Assembly: GCA_002350705.1 (NCBI GenBank)
Contig: DEFH01000022.1
Span: 15,615-45,108, forward strand
Length of the DNA: 29,494 bases
From: Ruminococcaceae bacterium UBA2857
GTDB taxonomy: Bacteria > Bacillota > Clostridia > Oscillospirales > Acutalibacteraceae
Direction of reading: 5' to 3'
Positions 6,678 through 15,086 of the stretch are shown piece after piece. The first letter of the stretch is position 1. Every line of letters starts with the position of its first letter. The notes beneath the pieces were generated by a model. That model made no database searches and was not told the origin of the DNA. It saw nothing but the letters and a program-made list of their open reading frames with translations. The position numbers were made by a program, and so were the translations under genes.

Positions 6678-9131
6678 ATGGTAAATGAAAAGGATAAACA
6701 TACGGAAGCTTCTGCTGCCGTAACAAAGGAAGAAAATCAAACTGCCGACAATTCCGTGAAAGAGGAGACCGCTCAGAAAGAAAGCAAAAATGAAACTGCC
6801 TCTCAAAATGATAACAAAAAACAAACAGAAAATACAAACATGACTGCCGAGCCTGATACTAAAAAAGAAAATGACACGCAAAAAACAGAAAATACAGCTG
6901 TCAAAGCTGCATCCGATACTAAAAAAGAAACGGCTGAACAGAAAACTGAAAATACAGCTGTCAAGGCTGCATCCGATACTAAAAAAGAAACTTCCGCATC
7001 AACCGATGACAATGAAACCGTCACGTTTGCCACAGCGGAACATCCATCGCAGCCTCAAAATCAAACGACAACTCAAACACAACAACCTGAATCTTCCAAT
7101 GAAGGAGTTGTTTTTGCGACGGTGCCTGAACAGCATTCCAATATACCAAAAAAACATAAATTTCCTGTTATTCCGATCGTAGCGGCTGCCGCTGTCTTGT
7201 GTGTAGCTGCATCCGCTGCTGTCATCGTGGCTTCTGCCAATAAAAACACCGTTCCCACGGTAACAGCAGAATCCTCTGCTGCCGTTTCCGAAAATCTGTA
7301 TGAATCTTCCGAATCCAGCAATGCTGCCTCGCCTGCCGACAAGGAAAAAGAAAATGTCCCTGTCATTATCGAACATCCCATTCAAATCAGCAAAATTGAT
7401 ACATCCAGCATTGTCTTTGGTAACAATGTTACAGTAGAGGGCGTTTCCCTCTCCGGAAAAACACTCTCTCAGGCTTTTGATGCCATGCAGGATAAACTCC
7501 GAGCCCTGCGTGAGAAAATCTCTATCAAAATTGCCTGTGACGGACAAAATTTGACTCTTAATCAGGACGATTTTGATTTTGATACCGATATTGCTTCTGT
7601 ACTCATCCAGGCTTATCATTTCAGCCGCGGCGAGCTTCAGCAGCCTAATGTACAGACCACTCAGAATGGCGATATCACCGATTTCAAAGTTACTTCCGCT
7701 CTGGACAAAAAATCTGTCAGCAGTGCTGTCAAAAAAGCCGCCGATACTTTTGATATTCTCCCCGTCAACGCAAGCGTGACCAAATTCGATCCCTCCGCTG
7801 TGGAGAAATTTACCTACGCTGACGGCAAAAACGGCTTTATGATTGACCAGAAGGAACTTTCCGACAAAATCATGGATATACTGAACCTGCCCAATAAAGA
7901 CGCTTCTCTCAGTATTACCAAAAAGGAAACACCTTTTGAAATCACTCTCGCCAAAATTAAGGCAAATACCAAACTCATCGCTTCTACTTATACAACTGCT
8001 GCGAATGTATGGGCTTCCAACTATAACATGGAGCTTGCCATCAAAAGTGCCAGCGGTACGATTGTCAATCCCGGTGAAACTTTCTCCTTTAACAAAATGA
8101 CAGGTGATACGACCAATGGTGCATTGGGTTATATTCCCTCAACTGCTATTGTAAAGGGTGAATATGTACAGTCCTACGGCGGCGGTATCTGTCAGGCTTC
8201 CACCACACTGTATCTGTGTGCTTTGAGAGCCGATATGGAACCTGTGGAACGCTGGGCTCATGCTTATCCGTCTGTCTATGCCGACAGAGGTCTCGACGCT
8301 ACCGTTGACTACGGCAATCTGGATATGAAATTCAAAAATACCAAGGATTATCCGATTTACATTGCCACCTATGTCTATGACTACGATTATGATGGTCTTG
8401 ATGAACTGCTCGTTGAAATGTATGGTCCCCTTTCTACGGAATATGATGAAATCGTACCTGTAGGCTGGGTATCCTATGCAGGCTATGACGGATACTACGG
8501 CAAGGGTGCAAAGGTCTACTTCAAAGACGGCAAGGAGATTAAGCGTGAATATACACCGGGCGGCTCCTACGACTATAAATATGATACTTATCAGTCCGCA
8601 CTGGCAAGAATCCCTGCCAATCCCGATTTCGGTCCGACCAACGTCACACCGACTCTCAAACCGCCTGCTGTATTCTCTCCAAACGGCTGCGGCAGCAATG
8701 CTCCCATTCCTTACGGCACGGCTGCCGAATATCTGAAAAAAGCGGAAACGGCTTCCTCTGAATCCGTTGAACAAAAACAGGAATCTTCCAAGGAAGAGTC
8801 CTCTAAACAACAGGAATCCTCTCAGCAGCAGTCTTCTCAGCAACAACAATCTTCCCAGCAACAGCAACCTTCTCAGCAACAACAGCCTTCTCAGCAGCAG
8901 GAATCCTCTCAGCAGCAGGAATCTTCCAAACAACAGGAATCTTCTCAGCAGCAGGAGTCCTCCAAACAGCAGGAGTCCTCTCAGCAGCAGGAATCCTCCA
9001 AACAGCAGGAGTCCTCTCAGCAACAGGAATCCTCCAAACAGCAGGAATCTTCTCAGCAGCAAGAATCCTCCCAACATTCCGCCGAAACACCCTCTGCGGC
9101 CGAATCTCAGGAATCCCATCCATCCAACTGA
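6678..9131 (+). CDS. VanW-domain cell-wall protein with repeats at both ends
   Basis: This 817-residue protein has a hydrophilic cytoplasmic N-terminal region of about 160 residues with three copies of a 20-residue repeat (50-106). A single transmembrane segment (163-186) gives type II topology. The outer part has a YoaR-like, peptidoglycan-binding-type region (about 240-430) and a VanW domain (about 435-560) with its signature motifs GETFSFN (466-472) and GGGICQASTTLY (501-512). A Tyr/Gly-rich segment follows at 590-640. The tail (701-798) is almost only Gln, Ser, Glu and Lys, with a 12-residue unit of the form QQESSKQQESSQ. VanW was first named in vancomycin-resistance clusters, but the domain is common in Clostridia and is not proof of resistance; its role is unknown. 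No sortase motif is visible. The gene is monocistronic, with its own terminator. Confidence 0.9.
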   Translation: MVNEKDKHTEASAAVTKEENQTADNSVKEETAQKESKNETASQNDNKKQTENTNMTAEPDTKKENDTQKTENTAVKAASDTKKETAEQKTENTAVKAASDTKKETSASTDDNETVTFATAEHPSQPQNQTTTQTQQPESSNEGVVFATVPEQHSNIPKKHKFPVIPIVAAAAVLCVAASAAVIVASANKNTVPTVTAESSAAVSENLYESSESSNAASPADKEKENVPVIIEHPIQISKIDTSSIVFGNNVTVEGVSLSGKTLSQAFDAMQDKLRALREKISIKIACDGQNLTLNQDDFDFDTDIASVLIQAYHFSRGELQQPNVQTTQNGDITDFKVTSALDKKSVSSAVKKAADTFDILPVNASVTKFDPSAVEKFTYADGKNGFMIDQKELSDKIMDILNLPNKDASLSITKKETPFEITLAKIKANTKLIASTYTTAANVWASNYNMELAIKSASGTIVNPGETFSFNKMTGDTTNGALGYIPSTAIVKGEYVQSYGGGICQASTTLYLCALRADMEPVERWAHAYPSVYADRGLDATVDYGNLDMKFKNTKDYPIYIATYVYDYDYDGLDELLVEMYGPLSTEYDEIVPVGWVSYAGYDGYYGKGAKVYFKDGKEIKREYTPGGSYDYKYDTYQSALARIPANPDFGPTNVTPTLKPPAVFSPNGCGSNAPIPYGTAAEYLKKAETASSESVEQKQESSKEESSKQQESSQQQSSQQQQSSQQQQPSQQQQPSQQQESSQQQESSKQQESSQQQESSKQQESSQQQESSKQQESSQQQESSKQQESSQQQESSQHSAETPSAAESQESHPSN
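6825..6995 (+). repeat. Three 60-base tandem repeats in the VanW gene N-terminus
   Basis: Units start at 6825, 6885 and 6945; the last is incomplete. Units 2 and 3 are nearly identical in DNA and encode TENTAVKAASDTKKET; unit 1 is diverged (TENTNMTAEPDTKKEN). They encode the charged cytoplasmic region. Confidence 0.9.
8778..9071 (+). repeat. Gln/Ser/Glu low-complexity repeat tract
   Basis: Codons for residues 701-798 of the VanW protein. From about 8892 to 9071 a 36-base unit (12 residues) recurs about five times, with mixed CAG/CAA and TCC/TCT codons. The 5' part is irregular. The tract probably forms an extended wall-spanning spacer and is prone to length change. Confidence 0.93.
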
Positions 9132-9138
9132 AATTTTT

Positions 9139-9178
9139 CCCTCCGTAATTTTACATTGCGGAGGGTATATATTTTTTT
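9139..9178 (+). terminator. Terminator of the VanW-domain gene
   Basis: CCCTCCG (9139-9145) pairs with CGGAGGG (9159-9165), and seven T residues lie at 9172-9178. Confidence 0.8.
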
Positions 9179-9215
9179 ACTGCACATACTAAACGATAAA
9201 GTAAGGTGATAACCG

Positions 9216-10832
9216 TTGAAAGCAATGAAAATTTTATTAACTTCATTCCTCTGTATTTCGATAACCATTCTCCCTTCCTGCTCCGAAAACAATGTCTCTC
9301 CCGACCGTCAGACCATTTATTACAGTATTTCTGCCGAGCCTGTCACACTTGATCCGCAAATTGCCGATGATTCTTCTGCCAAACTTATTATCATGAATCT
9401 CTTTGAAGGTTTGACAAGACTTGACGAAAATCATCAGCCTGTCTGCGGTGTCGCCGAAAGCTGGCAGACCAATCCTCAGCATACGGAATATACCTTCCAT
9501 CTCCGTGAAAATGCCTGTTGGAATGACGGTACACCACTCACCGCACAGGATTTTGTCTATGGTTTCTGCCGCACTTTTCTGCCAAGCACAGGCTCTTCCA
9601 CCGCTCAATCTCTTTTCTGCATCAAAAACGCTCAGAAAATCCGCAACGGACAAGCCGCTGTTTCTTCTTTGGGTGTCAGTGCAGATGATTCCTATACACT
9701 TACCATTCAACTGGAATATTTTGAACCACGTTTTTTGGAATTGCTTGCCTCTCCGCCTGCCATGCCCTGCCGTCAGGACTTCTTTGAAAGTACAGGAGGA
9801 CAGTACGGACTTGAATCCGACAAAATCCTTTCCAACGGTACGTTCTGCATCTCCGAAAACGGCTGGGAACACGGCCAATATATTCATTTAGACAAAAACG
9901 GATATTATCATGGTTCGTCCTCCCCTGTTCCTCAGAATGTCAGCATTGCCATTTCCGAACCTCCCGAAAATGTATGCAATGCCATCCTCGGCGGAAACAT
10001 TGACTGCTATGCTCTTGACACGTCACAGCTTGCTCAGGCTCAAAAACAGCATTTTCATCTTACGGCTTTCAGCGATACCGTCTGGGGAATCGCTTTCAAT
10101 ACACAAGATGAAATCTTTCGCAATGCCGACATACGAACCGTTTTACTTTCTGCCATCAACAGAAATATCATTGCCGAAAATCTGCCCGAAAGCTGTTCCC
10201 CTGCCGAAAATATCATTCCCGATACAACACGGCTCAACGGTATGAATTACCGTACCCTTGTGGGCGGCAATATGGGAATCCGTTTCTCCGACAACGCCAA
10301 AACAACTTTTGCAGAAATCCTCTCCCGTTATGAAGAAGAGGAAGAACCGGAATTTCCTGTTCTGAATATCCTCTGCACAGATGATGACTCAACACGTTCC
10401 GTTGTCAACAGTGTTATTCAGGCATGGAACCGTCTGACCGGACGCTTTGTCAATAAAACCCCTGTTCCCCGTTCTGAATTGGAAAATAAAATTGCATCAG
10501 GTGATTACCGTATTGTCATTGCTCCTTTAATGCTTGACGGTGACAGTCCTGCCGATACTCTCAAACTGTTCACATCAGACAATGTTTCCAATCCTGCCCG
10601 ACTCTCTGACAAACAGTATGATGAAATGATTGCCAAAATCCTTCGTTCTCCCGAAACAGACGTGACAGATGAAATGGTACAGGCGGAAAAATATCTCAAT
10701 ACCAATGGCATTTTTTATCCCCTTTATATTGAAGACCGTTATTATGCCTCTGCTCCCAATGTGACAGGAATCATCTTCCATCCCTACGGTGCCGAAGCGG
10801 ATTTTTCCCTTGCTCACAAAACAGAAAAATAA
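9216..10832 (+). CDS. Peptide ABC transporter substrate-binding lipoprotein (OppA family)
   Basis: This is the extracellular solute-binding protein (family 5) of an oligopeptide-type ABC importer. The 538-residue protein has a lipoprotein signal peptide with lipobox LPSC (Cys22). It then shows the family 5 hallmarks: AEPVTLDPQIADD near residues 40-52, FEGLTRLDENHQPVCGVAESW, and a LRENACWNDGTPLTAQDFVYGF segment around 95-115. The C-terminal lobe ends in YPLYIEDRYYASAPNVTGI, as in OppA. The start is TTG at 9216: AAGGTGAT (9203-9210) is five bases upstream of it, whereas ATG 9225 would be 14 bases away. No permease or ATPase genes lie beside it, so it is an orphan receptor in this window and must use components encoded elsewhere, or serve as a peptide sensor. 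I saw no clear promoter between the VanW terminator and this gene. Confidence 0.92.
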   Translation: MKAMKILLTSFLCISITILPSCSENNVSPDRQTIYYSISAEPVTLDPQIADDSSAKLIIMNLFEGLTRLDENHQPVCGVAESWQTNPQHTEYTFHLRENACWNDGTPLTAQDFVYGFCRTFLPSTGSSTAQSLFCIKNAQKIRNGQAAVSSLGVSADDSYTLTIQLEYFEPRFLELLASPPAMPCRQDFFESTGGQYGLESDKILSNGTFCISENGWEHGQYIHLDKNGYYHGSSSPVPQNVSIAISEPPENVCNAILGGNIDCYALDTSQLAQAQKQHFHLTAFSDTVWGIAFNTQDEIFRNADIRTVLLSAINRNIIAENLPESCSPAENIIPDTTRLNGMNYRTLVGGNMGIRFSDNAKTTFAEILSRYEEEEEPEFPVLNILCTDDDSTRSVVNSVIQAWNRLTGRFVNKTPVPRSELENKIASGDYRIVIAPLMLDGDSPADTLKLFTSDNVSNPARLSDKQYDEMIAKILRSPETDVTDEMVQAEKYLNTNGIFYPLYIEDRYYASAPNVTGIIFHPYGAEADFSLAHKTEK

Positions 10833-10835
10833 TAC

Positions 10836-10877
10836 AAAAGCGATATGCCGGTAATTCCCCCGACATATCGCCTTTTT
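10836..10877. terminator. Terminator between OppA-like and GT-C-like genes
   Basis: GCGATATG (10840-10847) pairs with CATATCGC (10864-10871). T residues (10873-10877) follow on the plus strand; an A-run at 10836-10839 gives a weaker T-run on the minus strand. It sits between convergent genes. Confidence 0.8.
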
Positions 10878-12585
10878 ATGTAACAGGATATAATTGGTAA
10901 ACAAAAAATTCTCCCTGCATAAAATGATATTCCCCCAGTAATCTGCTATGATTCAGCAAATGATGCCGGATATAACCATCAAATCCCATATCAAAATACT
11001 CCGACGGCAATACAAGATAAAAGGGCTTATCAGAGACAAGTTCCTGCGTTTTTTCAATCCTGCTGTACTTTTCCTGAAAGTTAGTGACAAAAACATTTTC
11101 CGCATGGTAAAGCTCATAGCTTAATGTAGATAAAATACTGTATTCATCCGGAGATTTCAAAACAAATATCACATTTCCGTCACTCAGGGTATCGTGCAGA
11201 TCCATTGTATTTTCATAAGTCCATGCCGATAAAAGAGAAGATCTTGCCATCACATTCACAGAAAGCAGCAATGTCAGTAATCCTGCCAGTATCCTTGAAA
11301 ACCGCACTTTCGACAACAACCAATACAATCCCCCCAGTATCAGCACCGCCGCAAACGGACAGATAATAAAAAAATATCTGTCGGCAAATTTTCCCATAAA
11401 CGACACCGTATAGGATACTATCACCATCACTGTCACTACCGATGCCAACATTGCAATCATCGCAATCATCTCAGGATGACTTTTGATACTCTCTTTCAAA
11501 GATGCAAACGGTTTCCGGTGAAAACCTTTTTTCATACGGTTCCATTTTGCGTTGATTTTCGCTTTTGTTCCTTTCAGTCTGTCCCTGAACAAAAACAGCA
11601 CAGGCAATGCCATCGCTGTCAGTATTCCTACCATAGGCGGTAAAAAACACAACAGCCATACCAGATTGGAACGATTCATACAAAATACATTGAAAAAAAG
11701 ATACCGCACAGCAATTACCAGCTGTTCATCCAGTCCTCTTCCGACACCGGAGCCTTCCGTAAACAAATGCTGTATACTTGCCGGAAATACCGCAAACATC
11801 ATCAACACTCCCGACAACATTGATAAACCATAAATCCAGAATATTTTGTATTTTTTTCTCAGAAGATACCAAAAACAAAAGCACACCGCTGTTGCAAATG
11901 CCATAAACAAAAAAACATACTGTGTCAGTGCTCCCAAAGCAGTTATCACGGTGATGGGAAGAAAATCCCTGAAAAAGTTTTCTTTCTGAACATACGCCAG
12001 TCTGGAATGAAGATACATGAAAATCACTCCCCACATCACCAACATACAATACATTCTGATAAACAGCGTATTATTCACTGCCGCAGGCGTGAAACCGAAA
12101 AAAAGAATCACCAGCAACGCCAGATATCGTGACTTCAATACGTTTTTGGAGAGCCTGTATAAAAAGTACTGTGTGACAGCAAAATAAATCAGATTCGGTA
12201 TCATGCCGAACCAAGGCGAAAACGTGTCCGGAAAAAAGGAACACACTGTATGTAAAACAGCATAAAACAATGGCGGATGTCTGTCCTGTGACTGATTATA
12301 CCATACGGAATCATATCGGAAACGCTGATTTTCCTGTACTGTCAGATAATTTCTGTATACCTCTCCGGAAACCCATTCATCTACATAATGAAAATCAAAA
12401 GACCGGATATTGCCGCTTTCAATAAACGGCTGATAAAAACCGTTTGCCAATCCATAAGAATAAACTTCATCACAATGATATTCTTTTTTCTCCTGGGTAC
12501 CCATTCTGAACAGATAAAATACTTGTATTATTATCACCGCCGCAAGCAGTACAGACGGCAAACTTTTTAATTTCCCCGACAGCAT
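10876..12585 (-). CDS. Multi-pass membrane protein, GT-C glycosyltransferase-like
   Basis: This 569-residue protein has roughly eleven hydrophobic helices and a C-terminal soluble domain of about 110 residues. After the first helix (about residues 11-28) comes an outer loop with an acidic pair, Asp39-Glu40 in HCDEVYSYGL, and later QDRHPPLFYAVLH. A D-E pair in the first loop and an HPPL-type motif are typical of the GT-C superfamily (ArnT, PMT and related enzymes), which transfer sugars from polyprenyl-phosphate donors outside the membrane. The acceptor and donor cannot be deduced; wall glycopolymer or protein decoration are options. The start ATG has an excellent AAAGGAGG seven bases upstream. 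It lies behind the thrS terminator with almost no room for a promoter, so it may depend on thrS read-through. Confidence 0.78.
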   Translation of the reverse strand: MLSGKLKSLPSVLLAAVIIIQVFYLFRMGTQEKKEYHCDEVYSYGLANGFYQPFIESGNIRSFDFHYVDEWVSGEVYRNYLTVQENQRFRYDSVWYNQSQDRHPPLFYAVLHTVCSFFPDTFSPWFGMIPNLIYFAVTQYFLYRLSKNVLKSRYLALLVILFFGFTPAAVNNTLFIRMYCMLVMWGVIFMYLHSRLAYVQKENFFRDFLPITVITALGALTQYVFLFMAFATAVCFCFWYLLRKKYKIFWIYGLSMLSGVLMMFAVFPASIQHLFTEGSGVGRGLDEQLVIAVRYLFFNVFCMNRSNLVWLLCFLPPMVGILTAMALPVLFLFRDRLKGTKAKINAKWNRMKKGFHRKPFASLKESIKSHPEMIAMIAMLASVVTVMVIVSYTVSFMGKFADRYFFIICPFAAVLILGGLYWLLSKVRFSRILAGLLTLLLSVNVMARSSLLSAWTYENTMDLHDTLSDGNVIFVLKSPDEYSILSTLSYELYHAENVFVTNFQEKYSRIEKTQELVSDKPFYLVLPSEYFDMGFDGYIRHHLLNHSRLLGEYHFMQGEFFVYQLYPVT

Positions 12586-12604
12586 AATTTTCCTCCTTTA
12601 CCTG

Positions 12605-12640
12605 AAAAAAGCGTCTGCTCAAATCGGAACAAACGCTTTT
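12605..12640 (-). terminator. Terminator of thrS
   Basis: Arms 12607-12614 and 12633-12640 form an 8 bp stem (AAAAGCGT with ACGCTTTT). On the minus strand the stem is followed by a run of six T (12610-12605). It lies 22 bases past the thrS stop. Confidence 0.75.
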
Positions 12641-12661
12641 CTGTCAAAGATATGAAAAATA

Positions 12662-14608
12662 TTATTTTTTCTTTGTCGCAATTTCTTCGAGAGCCATTTT
12701 CATGAACTCTTCCACAGGCATGGCACCCAAATCAGCCTGTTTGCGTGAACGTACAGAAACCGTACCGTTTTCTACTTCCTTGTTTCCGATAACAAGCATA
12801 TACGGAATCTTTTCGAGCTGTGCTTCACGAATCTTATACCCGATTTTTTCACTTCTCAAATCTGTTGTCACTCTGATACCTGCTGCGGCAAGCTTTGCTT
12901 CCACTTCTTTCGCCTGTTCTGCAAGATTTTCACTCAATGGCAGTACTCTCACCTGCTCAGGACTTAACCACATCGGCAATGCTCCTGCAAAATGCTCCAG
13001 CATATACGCCAATGTTCTCTCATAACAGCCTAATGATGTTCTGTGAATGATATACGGAAGTTTTTTCTGTCCGTCCGTGTCAATATAATACATTCCGAAC
13101 TTTTCAGCCAGCAGCATATCAATCTGTATCGTAACGATCGTATCTTCCTTACCGAATACATTTTTATACTGTATATCCAGTTTCGGTCCATAGAATGCTG
13201 CTTCATCTATGCCTACTTCATATTCCAGACCAATGTTATCCAAAATCTTTTTCATGACATTCTGAGCGTGTTCCCACTGTTCCGCAGTACCCTCATATTT
13301 GTTGTTGGGGTTTTGAGGATCCCACTGTGAAAAACGGAAAGTACAATCTTCCAACAGGCCCACTGTATCAAGACAGTACTTTGCAAGCTCCAGACAGCCT
13401 TTGAATTCCTCTTCCAACTGGTCAGGTCTCAGAATATAATGTCCCTCTGAAATCGTAAACTGTCTGACACGAATCAGACCATGCATTTCGCCGGATGCTT
13501 CATTTCTGAACAGTGTTGATGTTTCCGTTAATCTCATCGGCAATTCTCTGTAGGAACGCTGTTTGTTCAGATATACCTGATACTGGAACGGACAAGTCAT
13601 CGGTCTGAGTGCAAAACATTCTTTTGTCTCGTCCTGCGGATCGCCCAGCACAAACATTCCGTCAAGATAATGATCCCAATGTCCCGAAATTTTGTACAGT
13701 TCACGCTTTGCAAACAAAGGAGTTTTCGTCATCTGACAACCACGAGCCTGTTCCGTATCTTCCACCCATCTCTGAAGCAGCTGGATGACTCTTGCACCCT
13801 TCGGCAACAGCACAGGCAACCCCTGTCCTACATAGTCAACCGTTGTAAAATACTCCAGTTCACGGCCAATTTTATTATGGTCACGGAGTTTTGCTTCTTC
13901 CAGCATTTTCAGATGTTCTTCCAACATAGACGCTTTCGGGAATGATACACCGTATACTCTGCAAAGCTGATGATTCTTGGAATCCCCTCTCCAATAGGCA
14001 CCCGTACAGGCGGTCAGTTTCACTGCCTTGATATTGGCAACGCTCATCAGATGCGGTCCTGCACAAAGATCTGTAAATTCACCCTGTTGATAGAAACTAA
14101 TCGGCTCACCCTTATCGGAATGTTCCTTGCAAAGCTCCACTTTATAAGGCTCTTCCATTTCCTCCAGCATTTTAACTGCCTCGTCAGGCTGCAAGAAAAA
14201 TCTTTCCACTGCCAAACCCTCTTTGACAATTTTCTTCATTTCAGCCGTAATCTTTTCCAGATCATCCGGTGAAAACGGCTTTTCAACATCAAAATCATAA
14301 TAAAATCCACTGTCGATAGCAGGTCCTATGGCAAATTTCGCATTCGGGAACAATCTTTTAACCGCCTGTGCCAATACATGAGAAGTTGTATGCCAGAAAG
14401 CATTTTTACCCTCTTTTGCGTCAAACGTCAAAATCTCCACTTTGCAATCACTGTTGAGCTCTGTTCTCAAATCACAGATTTCTCCGTTCACACGGGCTAC
14501 ACAGGCGGATTTATACAAGCCTCCCCCCAGACTTTTGGCTACATCTGCCACACTGACACCATTCTCAAACTCTTTCATAATGCCGTCTTTCAATTCCACT
14601 TTTATCAT
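12662..14608 (-). CDS. thrS: Threonyl-tRNA synthetase
   Basis: This class II enzyme charges tRNA-Thr. The 648-residue protein has full length: a TGS domain (1-62), an editing domain (about 63-240) with the HxxxH pair His73/His77 and Cys182/His186 (LCAGPH) that clears Ser-tRNA-Thr, the catalytic core, and an anticodon-binding domain (about 550-645). The core zinc ligands are Cys339 (MTCP), His390 (SEGH) and His522 (IIHRTS). Motif 2 has the FRNE box (367-370) and motif 3 contains Arg530 (CYER). The core reads CPFQ and LGCYER where the best-known bacterial enzymes have CPGH and LGSIER, so this is a divergent but complete type. ATG 14608 is chosen because GGAGG (14616-14620) lies seven bases before it; the frame's extension lies in the leader. 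It is controlled by a T-box. Confidence 0.97.
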   Translation of the reverse strand: MIKVELKDGIMKEFENGVSVADVAKSLGGGLYKSACVARVNGEICDLRTELNSDCKVEILTFDAKEGKNAFWHTTSHVLAQAVKRLFPNAKFAIGPAIDSGFYYDFDVEKPFSPDDLEKITAEMKKIVKEGLAVERFFLQPDEAVKMLEEMEEPYKVELCKEHSDKGEPISFYQQGEFTDLCAGPHLMSVANIKAVKLTACTGAYWRGDSKNHQLCRVYGVSFPKASMLEEHLKMLEEAKLRDHNKIGRELEYFTTVDYVGQGLPVLLPKGARVIQLLQRWVEDTEQARGCQMTKTPLFAKRELYKISGHWDHYLDGMFVLGDPQDETKECFALRPMTCPFQYQVYLNKQRSYRELPMRLTETSTLFRNEASGEMHGLIRVRQFTISEGHYILRPDQLEEEFKGCLELAKYCLDTVGLLEDCTFRFSQWDPQNPNNKYEGTAEQWEHAQNVMKKILDNIGLEYEVGIDEAAFYGPKLDIQYKNVFGKEDTIVTIQIDMLLAEKFGMYYIDTDGQKKLPYIIHRTSLGCYERTLAYMLEHFAGALPMWLSPEQVRVLPLSENLAEQAKEVEAKLAAAGIRVTTDLRSEKIGYKIREAQLEKIPYMLVIGNKEVENGTVSVRSRKQADLGAMPVEEFMKMALEEIATKKK

Positions 14609-14949
14609 TTTTTTACCTCCAAAATAAAAATATTTTACTCCGCACAAATCATTATGCATTATGAACTGTGCATTAAAAAAAGCCCCGCCCTGTCATGTCA
14701 CAAAACACTACGGGGCGAGGCTCAAAAGCCACACGGTTCCACCCTGATTCAACAGCATAGAAAAATCCCTATGCCGTCACTCATTCGCACCTTTAACGCA
14801 GGTGATACGGTACAATTCATCACTGTACAGCTCCAAGGCGGTACACAGAAATTTCAATATATCAGACGGCTTTCAGCCAATGACCATCTTTCTCTGTATA
14901 TATTTCCGGTAACTTCGTGTTCCTTTTCAATGCAGTTCATCTTATCAAT
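14609..14949 (-). ncRNA. T-box leader of thrS (tRNA-Thr-sensing riboswitch)
   Basis: A 340-base untranslated leader lies between the thrS promoter and start codon. It contains a near-consensus T-box (AGGGTGGAACCGTG, 14744-14731), whose TGGA should pair with the 3' end of uncharged tRNA. A stem I upper part (GGCTGAAAGCC, about 14879-14865) and a putative specifier codon ACC (Thr) at 14842-14840 precede it. Antitermination by uncharged tRNA-Thr would let RNA polymerase pass the terminator at 14675-14722. This explains almost all of the gene-free stretch 14609-15086; the rest holds the two divergent promoters. Confidence 0.93.
14675..14722 (-). terminator. Regulated intrinsic terminator of the thrS T-box
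   Basis: On the minus strand the arm at 14722-14713 pairs with 14690-14681 (10 bp, one T-G wobble, GC-rich). A run of seven T follows (14681-14675). It lies directly downstream of the T-box sequence, as expected. Confidence 0.9.
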
Positions 14950-14955
14950 GTATTT

Positions 14956-14984
14956 ATCATAACACTAAATAAAATTTTTGTCAA
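14956..14984 (-). promoter_or_regulatory. Sigma-A-type promoter of thrS
   Basis: A perfect TTGACA (14984-14979) and TATGAT (14961-14956) are 17 bases apart, just upstream of the T-box leader. Confidence 0.88.
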
Positions 14985-15026
14985 TGGTTTTATTCAGGCA
15001 GATTGCGGTAAAAATATGATTATCTA

Positions 15027-15055
15027 TTGAATTCACAGATGAATCATTGTATAAT
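15027..15055 (+). promoter_or_regulatory. Sigma-A-type promoter of the RodA/FtsW-family gene
   Basis: TTGAAT (15027-15032) and a perfect TATAAT (15050-15055) are 17 bases apart. The leader would be about 25 bases. Confidence 0.8.
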
Positions 15056-15086
15056 AAAAAAATAGCAAACAGGAAAGGAAATTCAG

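Noticed and set aside
8778..9071. Possible CRISPR-like array
   Set aside because: The repeats are in-frame codons for Gln/Ser/Glu, with no unique spacers between conserved repeats.
8139..9119. A 326-codon minus-strand open frame rich in Leu/Arg/Gly
   Set aside because: It is the complement of the Gln/Ser/Glu repeat tract of the VanW gene; absence of stops follows from the repeat, not from coding.
6678..9131. Vancomycin resistance gene
   Set aside because: Only the VanW domain is shared; no vanHAX or vanRS genes are nearby, and VanW domains are widespread in Clostridia that are not resistant.
12642..12647. TTGACA on the minus strand as a promoter for the GT-C-like gene
   Set aside because: No acceptable -10 hexamer exists at 16-18 bases, and the thrS terminator stem occupies that region.
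14651..14673. ATGCA...TGCAT inverted repeat just before the thrS ribosome site as a regulatory element
   Set aside because: Short, AT-rich and without a T-run; it looks like a common intergenic AT-rich repeat and the T-box already explains regulation.
14378..14962. A 194-codon plus-strand open frame across the thrS 5' end
   Set aside because: It overlaps the start of thrS and the T-box leader on the other strand; the conserved RNA structure explains the sequence.
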